Below are positions 11,929 through 22,770 of a DNA stretch of 64,000 nt, in pieces. Source of the stretch: Pieris napi. Taxonomy: Eukaryota; Arthropoda; Insecta; Lepidoptera; Pieridae. A program made the translations under genes and the position numbers. Location of the stretch: assembly GCF_905475465.1 (NCBI RefSeq), contig NC_062238.1, positions 5,870,501-5,934,500 of the forward strand, written 5' to 3'. Position 1 is the first letter of the stretch; the number at the start of each line of letters is the position of its first letter. The notes under the pieces are model-generated. The model searched no databases. It was not told the DNA's origin and worked only from the letters and a program-made list of their open reading frames with translations.

Positions 11929-13959
11929 TAGATAGATAAGATAGTTGTAATAGTTAGAATAAATTATTTATTATTTATTCAATCCATTGAGTAAGTATTT
12001 CTGTTAGTATCAATATTGTTATAAAATTAAGATACAGTAACTTAATTATTTACCATATATCTATTTTATATTATATAATATTTTTACTACATTATAAAAC
12101 TTTATAATTGACTTCCCCATCGCCAGATACGATAACTGTATCTATAAAAGACAAATGTTAGCGTGCCATCTGTTGCCCAAACAGTTATTCTGGGCTCTGA
12201 ATTTATATATTATGGTAAAGTTGTCTCACAGTTAATTTTATTAATATATTAATTAAATTATTTGAACCTAGTGGTGGAGCAGCTTTTGACCCGCGTTTGA
12301 ACACCAAGTGGTTTTGTAAAGAGACCGTGATACCTGGAGTATCATGGTCAAATTGTAATTAACTGCTACGGCTGGTTTTTATTTATAAAATTTTTTGATC
12401 TAAATATGTACGGTTCGTGATCAAGGTGTTTAAAATAATGTACAGTATTTATTACTACAAAAATAATAAATTAATGCTAAATATTGAAATCCTAATGCAA
12501 TAATATGCTATGAAATAAAATGATATGCTATGCTTATAAAATACTGAAGAGCGTGCTTGCGCCTGGCAATACTCTTGGAGCGTACAAAGACAATTTAGGT
12601 AGGTAATCGTCAAGTTTTTAAAACTTTAAAAACCTGAATGAGCCTTGGCTCGTAGTACAGCCAGAAATATTGTATCATTCTACGCGTAAAACAAATTGTC
12701 GACACAGCAGACTTTAAGAGTGTACTAGTTACTACTAACACACCAAAAAAAATTGTATTTAATTGTGAATCATACTACCGACCGCTCCGCATTATACAGT
12801 GTTGGATATTCTCAATTCAAATCAAATATTTATTTTTGAATTTAGAATGTGCATAACATTTTGAATGCAGTGAACGCTGTATATATGACAATTTTCTCAT
12901 TTGTTTCCTTTATATAATATATACGATTCACATAGACGAGATTTGATACTGTGTGGTGGACTTAACCCTAAATACCTGCCAGTAATTGTAGATAACCTCG
13001 CTAACTGTCAGTAAGCCGATTACGTCAGGGCTCGTTTCAATAACCCCGATGGTCGATTGAGTGGTAATGGCTAATTATTCGAATCTATCCTGAACTGTAA
13101 TTGGGGAATATTGTGCTGTCTCTAATTTACAATTTAATTGAAAAATGTAATTTGAGTGTAAATAATTATTAAATACATACAAATTTCTTATTTTACACTC
13201 ATTTGTACCCCGCAGGTTCACCTGCGGTAATTTGGTCGTAGGTAGGTTGTTAGGACTTTCTCAAAAAAGGAATATTTTTCTAGGACAGTATTCCAAAGAG
13301 AACCTTAAAGACTTATGACTCATTCATTAAAATTAATAAATATTTTATAATATAATTAGAATATAAAATAATTAATTAATTAAAACAATCAAGAATTTTG
13401 TTATTAATTATTAAAAAAAGGATAAAGTAAACAGAAGAATATATTATTTATATATGATGAAAAAAGGAAAGTTATAAATGTTCTCTCTAGTTCCAACTAG
13501 TTCTCTCTATGGTATAACATTCGTTCAATCAGCCGAAGTCGTAAATATTACGACATTTGGGGCAAAGGGCAAATTACGCAAATTGGGGTACACTACAGTA
13601 AACAAACGTCGTCAATACAATCATGTATATTATTACAAACATGCCAAATATTGAGCATATGTTTATTGGGACGCAAGATTTTTTGTTTTTTTCTCACGTA
13701 ATAAGCGTAGTTTTGTCAAGGGTTTTGCCAAATTACGCTATTTGTATGGAGATTTTATCGGTTATTGTGTATTGTGCAAATATCCTACTTATTATTGAAG
13801 CACCTTCAGAAATGCGAGTAAAAACTCTTTATTTTGAAGATTAACTTTATTTTGCGGGTTATATAATTTAAAATACTGATAATTGGTTAATGAGAGAAGT
13901 AGTTATACTTTTTCGTGTCGAACAGAAAAGCATAATTAATAAATATATGAAGTATTCTG
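11929..13959. other. Gene-free AT-rich stretch
   Basis: I find no supported gene. The open frame at 13623-13844 has no family resemblance that I can see and looks like chance in AT-rich DNA. Confidence 0.5.
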
Positions 13960-15085
13960 TATTGAATATGTCGGTTCAATGGCGCTGGTGTCAATGTCAT
14001 TGTCATTATATACCGATTTATACGGTTAATACTTGGTAAATTCGATTTGCCAATATAAGTAGATCTACAAATTACCTTTTATTTGATAGTAAAAGTAATT
14101 TCACAGTCATTATTATTATTAATGTCGGAGCAATGGCGTTAGTGTCAGCCGCCATTGTCATAATAATTTAATAAAGTCAAAGAGAAATTAGTTCGAAATC
14201 GTTAATACTAGTGGTTTATTTTGTTTGTCAATGTTGCTAGATCTATAAATGAATGATGGTTGTTATTAAAAGTAATTTATCACAACTGTAAACCTTTGAG
14301 ACTTAAAGAAAATAATCTTTGACACTCGTTTCTATAACTGCCGTTAGACTCTGTTTCTATAAATACAGACACTGACTGACTGTTCGATTAAGCGATCGAA
14401 CGAAGCAGAAGCCTTTAAAAAGCCTCTAATGTTAAAATTAAACGGCTGATGCCAACAATCTAATTTATGACGTCGGCAATGTTGACGTCATTATCTTCGT
14501 TTATCCACACGTCCTGTTTATGTTAAAATTCAGGTCGTGCTTTCTAGTAATTCTTCAGACTCTGCTTTTTCATGATTATTAATTGTCAGTTCCTGCCCTT
14601 TACTTTCTACCTTCCTTTCATGACGCTTAATCCTGACCTTTCTGCACCATTATTTAGGTGCTGCCCTCGTTCCTGTGACTCTTAGGCCCGCTCATTATCG
14701 GCATCGGAACGGCTGAGGATTTTAGGTGATAAAAAGCATTATACATTAACTTCATGGCAATAAAGTAGAAATTTCCATGATATATGATCGAGGTAACAAA
14801 AATACCGCTTCGGTAAGCTTGAGGCTGCTTTGGGATACTTCGGGATCCTTCGGTACACCATCGCCCGCCGTGCTGCCGGCGCCGAGGCAACACTTGAGGA
14901 CGGTGCGGCATGCTTAAGGACGCCTCGTCATCCCTAAGGACGTTGCAGCATGCCAAGACATAGTTTCCGACGGTGTGCGCTTGCATGTAGGAATGCTGAA
15001 GGATCCCTTTTCTTGCCTATGCCGATAATGAGTGCCGGGCCTTAGTCTTTAATCCGTTCGCCTATCTCACTCCGTCATATATATT
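13960..15085 (+). repeat. Duplicated ~0.7-kb block, copy 2, with MITE insertion
   Basis: Copy of 9960-10735. It keeps the CRE palindrome TGACGTCA at 14483-14490 in the same context (followed by TTATCTTC) and the CTTTCTACCTTCCT and CTCCGTCATATAT end. Two imperfect internal repeats lie at about 13976-14105 and 14110-14265. A 357-bp Harbinger-type MITE (14685-15041) interrupts it. Confidence 0.6.
14685..15041. mobile_element. PIF/Harbinger-type MITE
   Basis: The ends are inverted repeats: GGCCCGCTCATTATCGGCAT on the left and the reverse complement of a GGCCCGGCACTCATTATCGG end on the right, differing by a small indel. It is flanked on both sides by TTA (14682-14684 and 15042-15044), the typical PIF/Harbinger target-site duplication. 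Copy 1 of the host block shows a single TTA at the equivalent place (..TTCTTAGTTC..). The interior is GC-rich. A 110-codon minus-strand frame overlapping it has no transposase motif and is not called a gene. Confidence 0.8.
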
Positions 15086-16128
15086 TTTATTATTTTTCAT
15101 GCGACATGCCAATGTCCAGCTTAGGACTCCTCGTCAGAACGCATATGTTTCGTTGCTTTGTTTATACAAAGAAATGTGAATTTGTTAAATTTGAAGAAAG
15201 TGATTCCTCTGGTTTTTACCGTCTTTGACTTGTTTTTAAATAATTGAAGACCCTTACTTCACATTAAATTAATCCTAAGTACCTTTTGTTTTATCCATTA
15301 TTTGAGACGTAGATAAAAAAGTAATTTTATTTAGATTGCCGAGGGCAGATACTAAATCAAATTAAAAATGTCAAACGACAATACTAGGCTTTAGTAAGAG
15401 AATGATTCTGTTTAAGAATATTAATTCTGCAAATGTAATGATAATTTTAAAACGACCTTTGTTGTAACTGACGTGTCGTATTTAATGCACACTCAAGTCC
15501 ACTTTAAGGTTTTCAGTTTCTTTCTTCTCATTTTCAGTTTATTTTTCAATCCTTTGTGTATAGTTCTACTGGTGCCTTGCCTTAAAATCGGATACAGACG
15601 CCCATGATAGACTATAATATAACAAATTATACGTACCTGTCATAATATTTATTCCATGTTTAAAAGTCTTAATAAATGATAAAAGAAGATTCAATTTAAT
15701 AATGAATACCACAATATTTATATTTCCATAAATATCTTAATTATACTACTGTAATTTAAATTTGTTTAAGAATTTAAAGATTTTTTTAATTTACGAGTGG
15801 ATCTTTTCATTTCAGCTTATTCCCTTTTGTGTGGAATTACAATTTTATTTTGAACAACGCTCAAAGTACACTACTGGGAACGAGGCGTGATATAAATTGC
15901 ACAAAAATTTATAGAGTTATATGTCAGTGCACTGATAACATATGACTTCATTAACTAGAATTTTAAAACATATGTATTTAATTAAAAGCTATGGCGACCC
16001 CTTTTTTTCCTCAACATAATACCTAACATCGGTAACTAGTAGTAAAAAAGTGACAAACATAATAAAATATTATGTCAATTAATTTTATAGTGGTGTAAAT
16101 ACTCAGGGTTCCTAAAAAAGTCTCCTAA
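15086..16128. other. Gene-free AT-rich stretch
   Basis: I see no gene or recognisable element. Confidence 0.5.
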
Positions 16129-16528
16129 TCTTCTTAATATATATAAATTACGTGTCACGTTGTTTGTCCGCGATGGACTCCTAAACTACCGAACCGATAT
16201 CAATAAAATTTGCACACACGGTGTATCTTTCGGATAGTCATCAGTTTGATACAACTTAAAAGATAGGATAGCTTACATCTCAATTTATACCCGCAATATT
16301 ATTTTATTGCAAAATATTTGTTTATTATTTGATAGTCCAACTCTAACAGATGGCGCTGTGTTGAAAGTAGGACCAATGTTTCACATAAGCTACAATTTAA
16401 TGGCATAACCACCAAAAAAGCATGGTGGTCCCCATGACTGGTGTTCTCCTACCGTTTCCCTTGAATAGCTTGCTACTATGTAATATAACAAAAACCTTAG
16501 CCATAGCAATGCTTGGCCGGTCTGCTAG
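16129..16528 (+). mobile_element. Helitron-like non-autonomous element, copy 1
   Basis: It starts with TC (TCTTCTTAATATATATAAA), contains GTTTGTCCGCGATGGACTCC, ACAGATGGCGCTGTG and ATGGTGGTCCCCATGACTGG, and ends GCTTGGCCGGTCTGCTAG. A TC start and a CTAG end after a short palindrome are the usual Helitron signature, and the preceding base is A. The following base is G rather than T, so insertion between A and T is only half supported here; the copy at 60612-60954 shows both. No Rep/helicase coding sequence. Confidence 0.6.
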
Positions 16529-16893
16529 GAAAAATATATTTTTCATGGTGCAACCTAACTCTTTTATGTATTCATGAGTTTACGTGTCACAGCAACGGTG
16601 TTACTGTCAGCTGCATATCTTATTAATTTATGTGGCAGGGCTTACAAATTAACATAGTTAAAGCACGACCGAATACGCAACCTGTTGTCGTGAGAGCTTT
16701 TAATAATAATTTAATAAATAGGCATTGCTTCGCCACGCATAATGAAGCTAATAATGTAGGCCTCAGAGGGTGTATAATTTTTACGTGCAACATTGATAAA
16801 AAATACAGATGAACACGAATTGCCCGTTGTAAAGAGTTATTTGAGCATTTATTGTTGATTAAAATAGAAGCTAAAACACATATGTAAGTTTTT

Positions 16894-17242
16894 GAAGTTA
16901 TACTTCTTTAGGCGCGTTATGAAAAATTGATGAGAGTGAAATTTTACGATGCGCGCGCACCGTGACACAAAATTAGCAGAATGAAGTTGCTCACGGAAGA
17001 TGCTACGGCATTGGTCATAATTTAAAAACAATATTCGAATAATAATAGAATTTATTATGTAATACTTAATAAATTCTAAGAGAATAATAATAAATATTTA
17101 TTTATTTAATTTTTCATATGTAAACTGAACTTTATTGACTATAATAACTCCTTTTCCAGTCTTTGATTATTTAATTGTAATTAATTATTTGCATGCAATC
17201 AAAAACTATTTTTAATAATGCCAAAGAAGTATAACTTCTTAC
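16894..17242. mobile_element. MITE with GAAGTTATACTTC ends, copy 1
   Basis: The left end is GAAGTTATACTTCTTTAGGC and the right end is CCAAAGAAGTATAACTTCTT. The ends are inverted repeats and each is itself nearly palindromic. Near the left end is a strongly alternating GATGCGCGCGCACCGTGACA block shared with 19012-19472 and, inverted, with 57848-58091. The superfamily is not identifiable by eye, and I could not settle a target duplication. Confidence 0.65.
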
Positions 17243-17807
17243 GCGCGTACATAAGTACACGAACCCTTTTTTTTTAGTCAATGGGTTTCATGATATTTTT
17301 TGATTCCGGTGAATAAAAAATAGCTTTGGAAGCCATAGGAGACTAAGCTTGATTATGAAGAATATATTTAACAAATTTAACTCCTCCATTACGAGGTTGA
17401 GAATCGTACCTTAAACTATATTAATTGATAAGTAATATAAATTTTCCTCCATAGTTTTTCACATTTATAACATGAAAGCATTAGTTCATATTGCAGTTGC
17501 ACACTGACTCATCTACAAAGATGCTGTCTCAGCAATGAATAAGGAAAATGAGATATCGAAGGCAAAGAAAGGCTTTCGCGCACTACTGTACATGTATTTT
17601 ATAATTTTATCTTAAGGGTACCAAACCCACCAAGCAATAAATATAGGTCTTCGTTAACGATGCAGATTCTAGGAATTCTCTAGCCTGGTAAGATCTCCGA
17701 TGAGCATCTTTAGAATATCAGATTTTACGTCGCAGGTGGACATGACATGACATTACTTATAGCTATATTAATATATATCTATAGTAATCTAGCTATAGTA
17801 ATTTGTA

Positions 17808-17921
17808 TGTAGGATGACGTTGCAGCACCGCTCCGGCGCCGCACCGCACCGTAACTGCGACGTGTGGCCGCGCTCATACTCTTGTAAATAAGTGAATTCT
17901 TAACGAACGTGTATTCACATT
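17808..17921. mobile_element. GC-rich 114-bp insertion with 7-bp direct repeats
   Basis: A GC-rich segment begins TGTAGGATGACGTTGC and ends GTATTCACATT. It sits between two copies of ATTTGTA (17801-17807 and 17922-17928) in otherwise AT-rich DNA. The flanking direct repeat suggests a target-site duplication. A TG start would fit a small solo LTR, but the end is not CA, so the class is open. Confidence 0.35.
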
Positions 17922-17928
17922 ATTTGTA

Positions 17929-19011
17929 GGAAATCGTGTAATTATATGCAGAATATCATAACCATAAAATTCATTTAACTAAGTTTATGTTTAGTAGTAG
18001 ATCCCACGAAGTTTAATTCATTTACCGAAAACATGTTTATTTTGCCAGAAACGGCTACATAGATTTTTATGCTTCTATATTATAACTTCACGGATCTATT
18101 CTATATTGATATTGGGCTATATACTTTTTCACCTCTACTAATATTAAACAATTTTCACATTGAAAATAATCTCATTTCACCTAACCGTAACCTCTGAGAA
18201 CGAGAACTTAGATAGCGAGACTTGTGTCAGCGTTATATTCAGATACTTTATGACTGGTACCAGTGCGAGTTGACCTTACAAAGACGGAATGACTTGTAAT
18301 GAATTCAAAAAATTCGCTCACCTTTGACCAACTTTATAAGATGAGTGTAGCTCAGAATAATTTTCTCTACGATTTAATTTTATTACTACTACTACTGTGC
18401 TTTTATTAGGAAACTTTTATTATTAGTAGGACGTAGTTAGATAAATGTTTTATCGTTTATTTTAATGTAGAAGTTGTACACTGTACAGGTATAGTATAGG
18501 GTATTGTGATATAAATAATATCTATACCCTATACCAATAGATAGTAATAAATAAATTATTTACACATAACACACTTATACGTTTGTTGAATGTATGACTT
18601 TATTCTTTGTTTAAATACTTCTAAATAATACCATTCAAGTACGGTCTACAGATAAGTCAACAAGCGATCAGATAGCGATACGGACATTCTCATGTATATC
18701 ATACTATGAAAGAATTTCAGCTGAGTTGTTGGCACACAACATAAGCTTGGAATTTTGTTATTTTTCCTCTCCCGAGAGGTTGCTAAGTCCGAAATAATTC
18801 CTCGCTGTAATTAACTCGTTGATATATGCCTCGAGACCAGACCATTTAGTTTTATCACTCGTTTTTATTTCTTGCTTCATTTGATAAGTTACATGAAATT
18901 GTTTCGTATATAAAAATCACTTATTGGAATTGAATAAATAACGAATCTAATAACTGTTTTAAAGCCTAACTCGATAGTGCATGGGGTGAATATACTTCTA
19001 TGTCTGTTTTT
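17929..19011. other. Gene-free AT-rich stretch
   Basis: I see no gene. A TACTAC microsatellite occurs at about 18385-18397, and a short local inverted repeat of the sequence around GTATAGGGTATTG occurs at about 18485-18540. Confidence 0.45.
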
Positions 19012-19472
19012 GAAGTTATACTTCTTTAGGCGCGTTATGAAAATTTTATGAGAGTGAAATTTTACGATGCGCGCGCACCGTGACACAAAATTAACAGAAT
19101 GAAGTTAGTGGCGCATGTTGGCACGCACGACACCTCTGTTCACTGTGTATTTATATTTATAATATTTATCCACATGCTTTGAGTTTCTACATTTAAAACA
19201 CGTGTTTTCATTTTGTTTTCATTATACAAGTGCGAATTTTATATGTGCGTCTGAATTATAATCAGAAGTGATTTAAATTGAATATTTGAATAAATACTTA
19301 TTAATATTAGAAAATATTAATAAATATTTATTTATTTAGTTTTTCAAATGTAAACTGAACTTTATTGACTATAATGACTTCTTTTCCAGACTTTGGTTAT
19401 TTAATTGTAATTAATTATTTGCATGCAATCAAAACCTTTTTTTAATAATACCAAAGCAGTATAACTTCTTAC
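19012..19472. mobile_element. MITE with GAAGTTATACTTC ends, copy 2
   Basis: Same family and orientation as 16894-17242: the left-end GAAGTTATACTTCTTTAGGC, the GATGCGCGCGCACCGTGACA block, the TGCATGCAATCAAAA block and the right-end ATAACTTCTT are shared. It carries about 110 bp more interior sequence than copy 1, so copy 1 is an internal deletion or copy 2 has an insertion. Confidence 0.65.
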
Positions 19473-19964
19473 ATAAGTCCACGCACCCTTTTTTTTATAT
19501 AGAAAAAATAGTAAAAGTCAAAAAGTCATATGTGCCAACTTGCGATAATTATTATACACATTAAGGCTTGGGTGATCTTTCTTTATAGGTAAAATTTATT
19601 ACTCCTAAGACATGCCAGGTTAATTAGATGGTTTCCATCGTCGTACGAGTCACAATTGGCGCACGTAGAAGAAAAATCGTCTTGTGCAAAGCCAGGATTT
19701 AATGGCACGACTCCGCCAATGCTGCTCTTAAATTTACTAACGTTTCGGAACTGTTAAGGTGATCATTTTTTTTACACAAATCAATAAAATAAAACTCACA
19801 GTATAATAAGCCAATGAACTATATTCATCACGTATATTCTTATGGGCTGGGTTTAAATTGTAATTTCGTCGGGTGGTCTCTCTCCCTAAAATATGGCGAG
19901 GGGGCCGATGGCTGGCCATGCGTCATACTCGTGAACGGGTGCTACTTGTGGTGACTACTTGAAT

Positions 19965-20325
19965 TTGTGTATGTTAGTTATTTCGACTATGTGTTTGCGT
20001 GTTGTTCCCACGAGAATGTAAGTGCGTGCTTCTATTTCACCATGCCTCCTGCTGATAGAGGACAAGTCTTTTTTTTATTTTATTATTATTAATTACTTAA
20101 GATGTCATGTGGAACATGGTGTAATGGTTGCAGCTCCTTACAAACGGTGTGTAAAAAAACATGGCGATTAAAAAGAGTGGCGAAGAGTTTATTGCCAGTT
20201 CTTCTCTTCCGTTCTACGCCCTTGATTTGAGAACTGTCACTAAATGTACAGTTAGAAGCATTTCATATACATTTCTTTTTTGACGTTCATGACTGCACAT
20301 TGTGTTACCTATACTACTAAATAAT
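19965..20325 (+). mobile_element. LINE 3' tail, long version (family A)
   Basis: This is the reverse complement of 61830-62190 over its whole length. Shared landmarks are TTAGTTATTTCGACTATGTG, GTGTTGTTCCCACGAGAATG, CACCATGCCTCCTGCTGATA and then the common family-A tail (TGCCAGTTCTTCTCTTCC, TACGCCCTTGATTTGAGAAC). It extends further upstream than the other family-A tails. Confidence 0.7.
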
Positions 20326-20697
20326 TTTTTACTTTACTATAACTTAATAGCGGCCCAGATACTGTACAAATAAATATGTACTAGATCATATCTTCAAAAC
20401 CACAATTGCAAGCGAGTATTAAAACTACCCTAATAAGATTTAGGATTAGTATTTCTGCTCTATCACCATCCTAATTGGATATAAACTACACTGGTCTTTG
20501 AGGTCATCTACTTACGACCTTGTAACGTAACAGTTAATTAAAACTACACCTAATCTGTTAAACTGGGGCGGTTTTGGCTAAATATACTGTCCACTCCTAA
20601 CTAGTTAAGGATCTATATAGTTCAATAATATACATCAACATACATCTAGTGATTAATCACGTCAATTATAGAACAAATCTATAACTACTTAGGTACA

Positions 20698-20863
20698 GCC
20701 TTGCTATTCTGCAACTCACTCCTCTGATAAGGAGGGAGCTTGTAGTTTATTGTTCATCAGAATGCCAAATCGTAAAATGACTGCTTCACGACTGATTTGA
20801 GCGCGTCCGCCGCTGCGAAAACCGCTGTGAGAGTTCGAAAAGTGAGTTACAGAATCGCAAGGC
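20698..20863. mobile_element. Small MITE with 23-bp inverted repeats
   Basis: The left end GCCTTGCTATTCTGCAACTC and the reverse complement of the right end (GCCTTGCGATTCTGTAACTC) match at all but two positions over about 23 bp. The element is 166 bp and has no coding capacity. I could not identify a clear target-site duplication beyond one or two bases. Confidence 0.65.
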
Positions 20864-20879
20864 AGTTATTTATGTATGT

Positions 20880-21190
20880 TGAAATGGCAAATTACAGAAT
20901 GGCAGCCACGCGATGAAAAAAGGAAAAGAGGAAGACAGAGCAAAAGATGAGCAGATGATATAATGAGAATAGGAGGCACGGCACAACTTGGACAAGAAGA
21001 GATAATATCATAAAAGAATTGAAGCAGCTAGAATAGGCCTATGTGTCACAGGACGCTTATTACCAAAAACGTGTCATACGATGTATTAGATTAGGTTTTA
21101 TTTATATATACTGTATAGACTAAGTTTTATGTAACTTAAATAAGTGTTAATAATATATTATACTGGGTTTCAGCAATAAAGGCTTAATAA
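20880..21190 (+). pseudogene. LINE reverse transcriptase C-terminus and 3' UTR
   Basis: Frames read WQPRDEKRKRGRQSKR, one stop, then ADDIMRIGGT. After a frameshift they read AYVSQDAYYQKRVIRCIR. The W..PRD.KR.RGRQ..RW.DD pattern is the usual extreme C-terminus of one group of insect LINE reverse transcriptases. A TCAGCAATAAAGGC polyadenylation signal at about 21171-21184 closes the 3' UTR. At least one stop and one frameshift make it non-functional. Confidence 0.6.
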
Positions 21191-21659
21191 TAATCATTTA
21201 TGTATGTACAGGTTACAACTTAATGTATCATGCTCAATTACTTTGAGTGTATTTCTCTCTTCTTTACGTAACTTTCTTCGGTTTGAATTTTCTGGTAATA
21301 TTGAAATTAAATAATGAGCAATCACGATTAGAATAACAGTATTGCCACTTGTGAACTATATATTGTATCAAATAAAAGACTGATATCTTAAAGATTCAAA
21401 CAGCTTACATAAAACAAATTTACATCAGACGTAAAACGTTCTCAGCCGTTTGATTTCAAGAGACATTTCTTTTAAAAATTCCATTCTGACGCGATTCGTT
21501 TTATGCCGTCGTAAAAGTTTTTCGTAACTGATTTCGTTTGGCGCATCCCGTATAATTGAGTGGACGGAAGTAAATAACGAGTAAAATGTTTGTAATTTAA
21601 ATTTGGAATGTTTAGAACGAAACGTGATTTTCGAATATTGGTAACATCGTACATCACAA

Positions 21660-21830
21660 TGCGGGCAATGTTGGCCTAGTGGCTTCAGCAACTGTCATCT
21701 CTGACTGGAACCCCGGTTGTGCACCAATAGGCTTTCTGTCTATGTGCACTTTCTGTTAACACTCACTTGTATGGTGTAGAAAGCGAGAAAACCGGCATAC
21801 CTTAGACTCTAACTGATTCGGCTCACGCAA
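21660..21830 (+). mobile_element. tRNA-derived SINE, 3'-shortened
   Basis: The head GGGCAATGTTGGCCTAGTGG carries the A-box region, followed by a damaged B box (GGAACCCCGGTTGTGCACC) and the body CAATAGGCTTTCTGTCTATG. This is the same family as 11638-11928; the 3' tail is not recognisable. Confidence 0.65.
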
Positions 21831-22179
21831 TAGTGTAAGATTGTGTAGGCTTAGAGTTAACTTCATAGTTATGTTTATTTATTTACAAAAATACAAATAT
21901 TATCGTTACAGTACTAAGCCAATGTTATTGGTATACAGGAGTCATCTCGTATAACGTAATAACGTATTGGATTTTAACATATGCAAGTTATAGTACTAAG
22001 AGACACTAAACCTATAGTTAGTGAAGTTATGTGAATGATGTGAAGGTAGATTAGATGACACATTAGGCCCATACCGCAAAAAAGACGTTCTGAGACCAAG
22101 GGAAGGCACCACCGTTTATGCGTTTATTCAATTATCGCGCTGTGTGAAACGTGCTATTAAGCCTTATCTTCATTAGACA

Positions 22180-22770
22180 TCCATAAGTCAAGCGGGCCTG
22201 ATCATCAATGCCTGGGCATCCCCCCCATTGTGCTGGATATTTGTGCTCCTTTGTTGGCTCAGGTCTAGGTAGCGCGCCTTTTCCGGTACCTGAACTCGCT
22301 TGGCATTGTCCCTAAGTGCTGGAGGATCGCTTTTATATATATCCGATCCCAATCAAAAGGCGATGTGGGGTCTATCTGCATCTTCTACTGCATTTACCAT
22401 GTAGAGTGTCTTTGAACACTGAGTTTTTCGACTAAATACCGGCTGCCTTCATCATAGGACGTCGAGCCAGAATACGAAATTCCACCCGTATCACCTCGAC
22501 GTCCTTCGTTCCACAACTGAGTATTGTGATATTTAAGGCAGTGTTTGACGCTCACCGCAATTCAACCACTACGTGGAACCAGCTATCCGCTGAAGTATAT
22601 CCGAATCAATTCGACTTAGGGTCCGTCATAAAAAGAGCATACCAAAAATTGAAACTCATTTGCGAGCTCTCTGGCATTGAGTGTATCTATTGGGGGCGGT
22701 ATTACTTTAATATTATTAGTATTAAGTATTAACCTCCCGTTTACTGTATGCTGTTTTATAAAAAAAAAAC
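22180..22770 (+). pseudogene. LINE C-terminus with 3' tail (source family of tail B)
   Basis: Pieces of a reverse transcriptase C-terminal region can be read on the plus strand: FHPYHLDVLRSTT near 22480, then after a frameshift TWNQLSAEVYPNQFDLGSVI and KRAYQKLK around 22570-22650. The (L)WNxLPxEVFP..DL..FKKRAY pattern is common at the end of insect non-LTR retrotransposon proteins. It runs straight into the tail GCGAGCTCTCTGGCATTGAG and an A run. This identifies what the orphan tails at 10736, 38655, 48045 and 53450 derive from. Several frame breaks; dead copy. Confidence 0.6.

Noticed and set aside
14654..14986. 110-codon minus-strand open frame
   Set aside because: It lies across the boundary of a Harbinger-type MITE and has no domain I recognise; the GC-rich interior explains the lack of stops.
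21425..21691. 88-codon minus-strand frame with an overlapping 61-codon frame
   Set aside because: Its start lies inside the SINE at 21660, and the rest shows no protein family resemblance.
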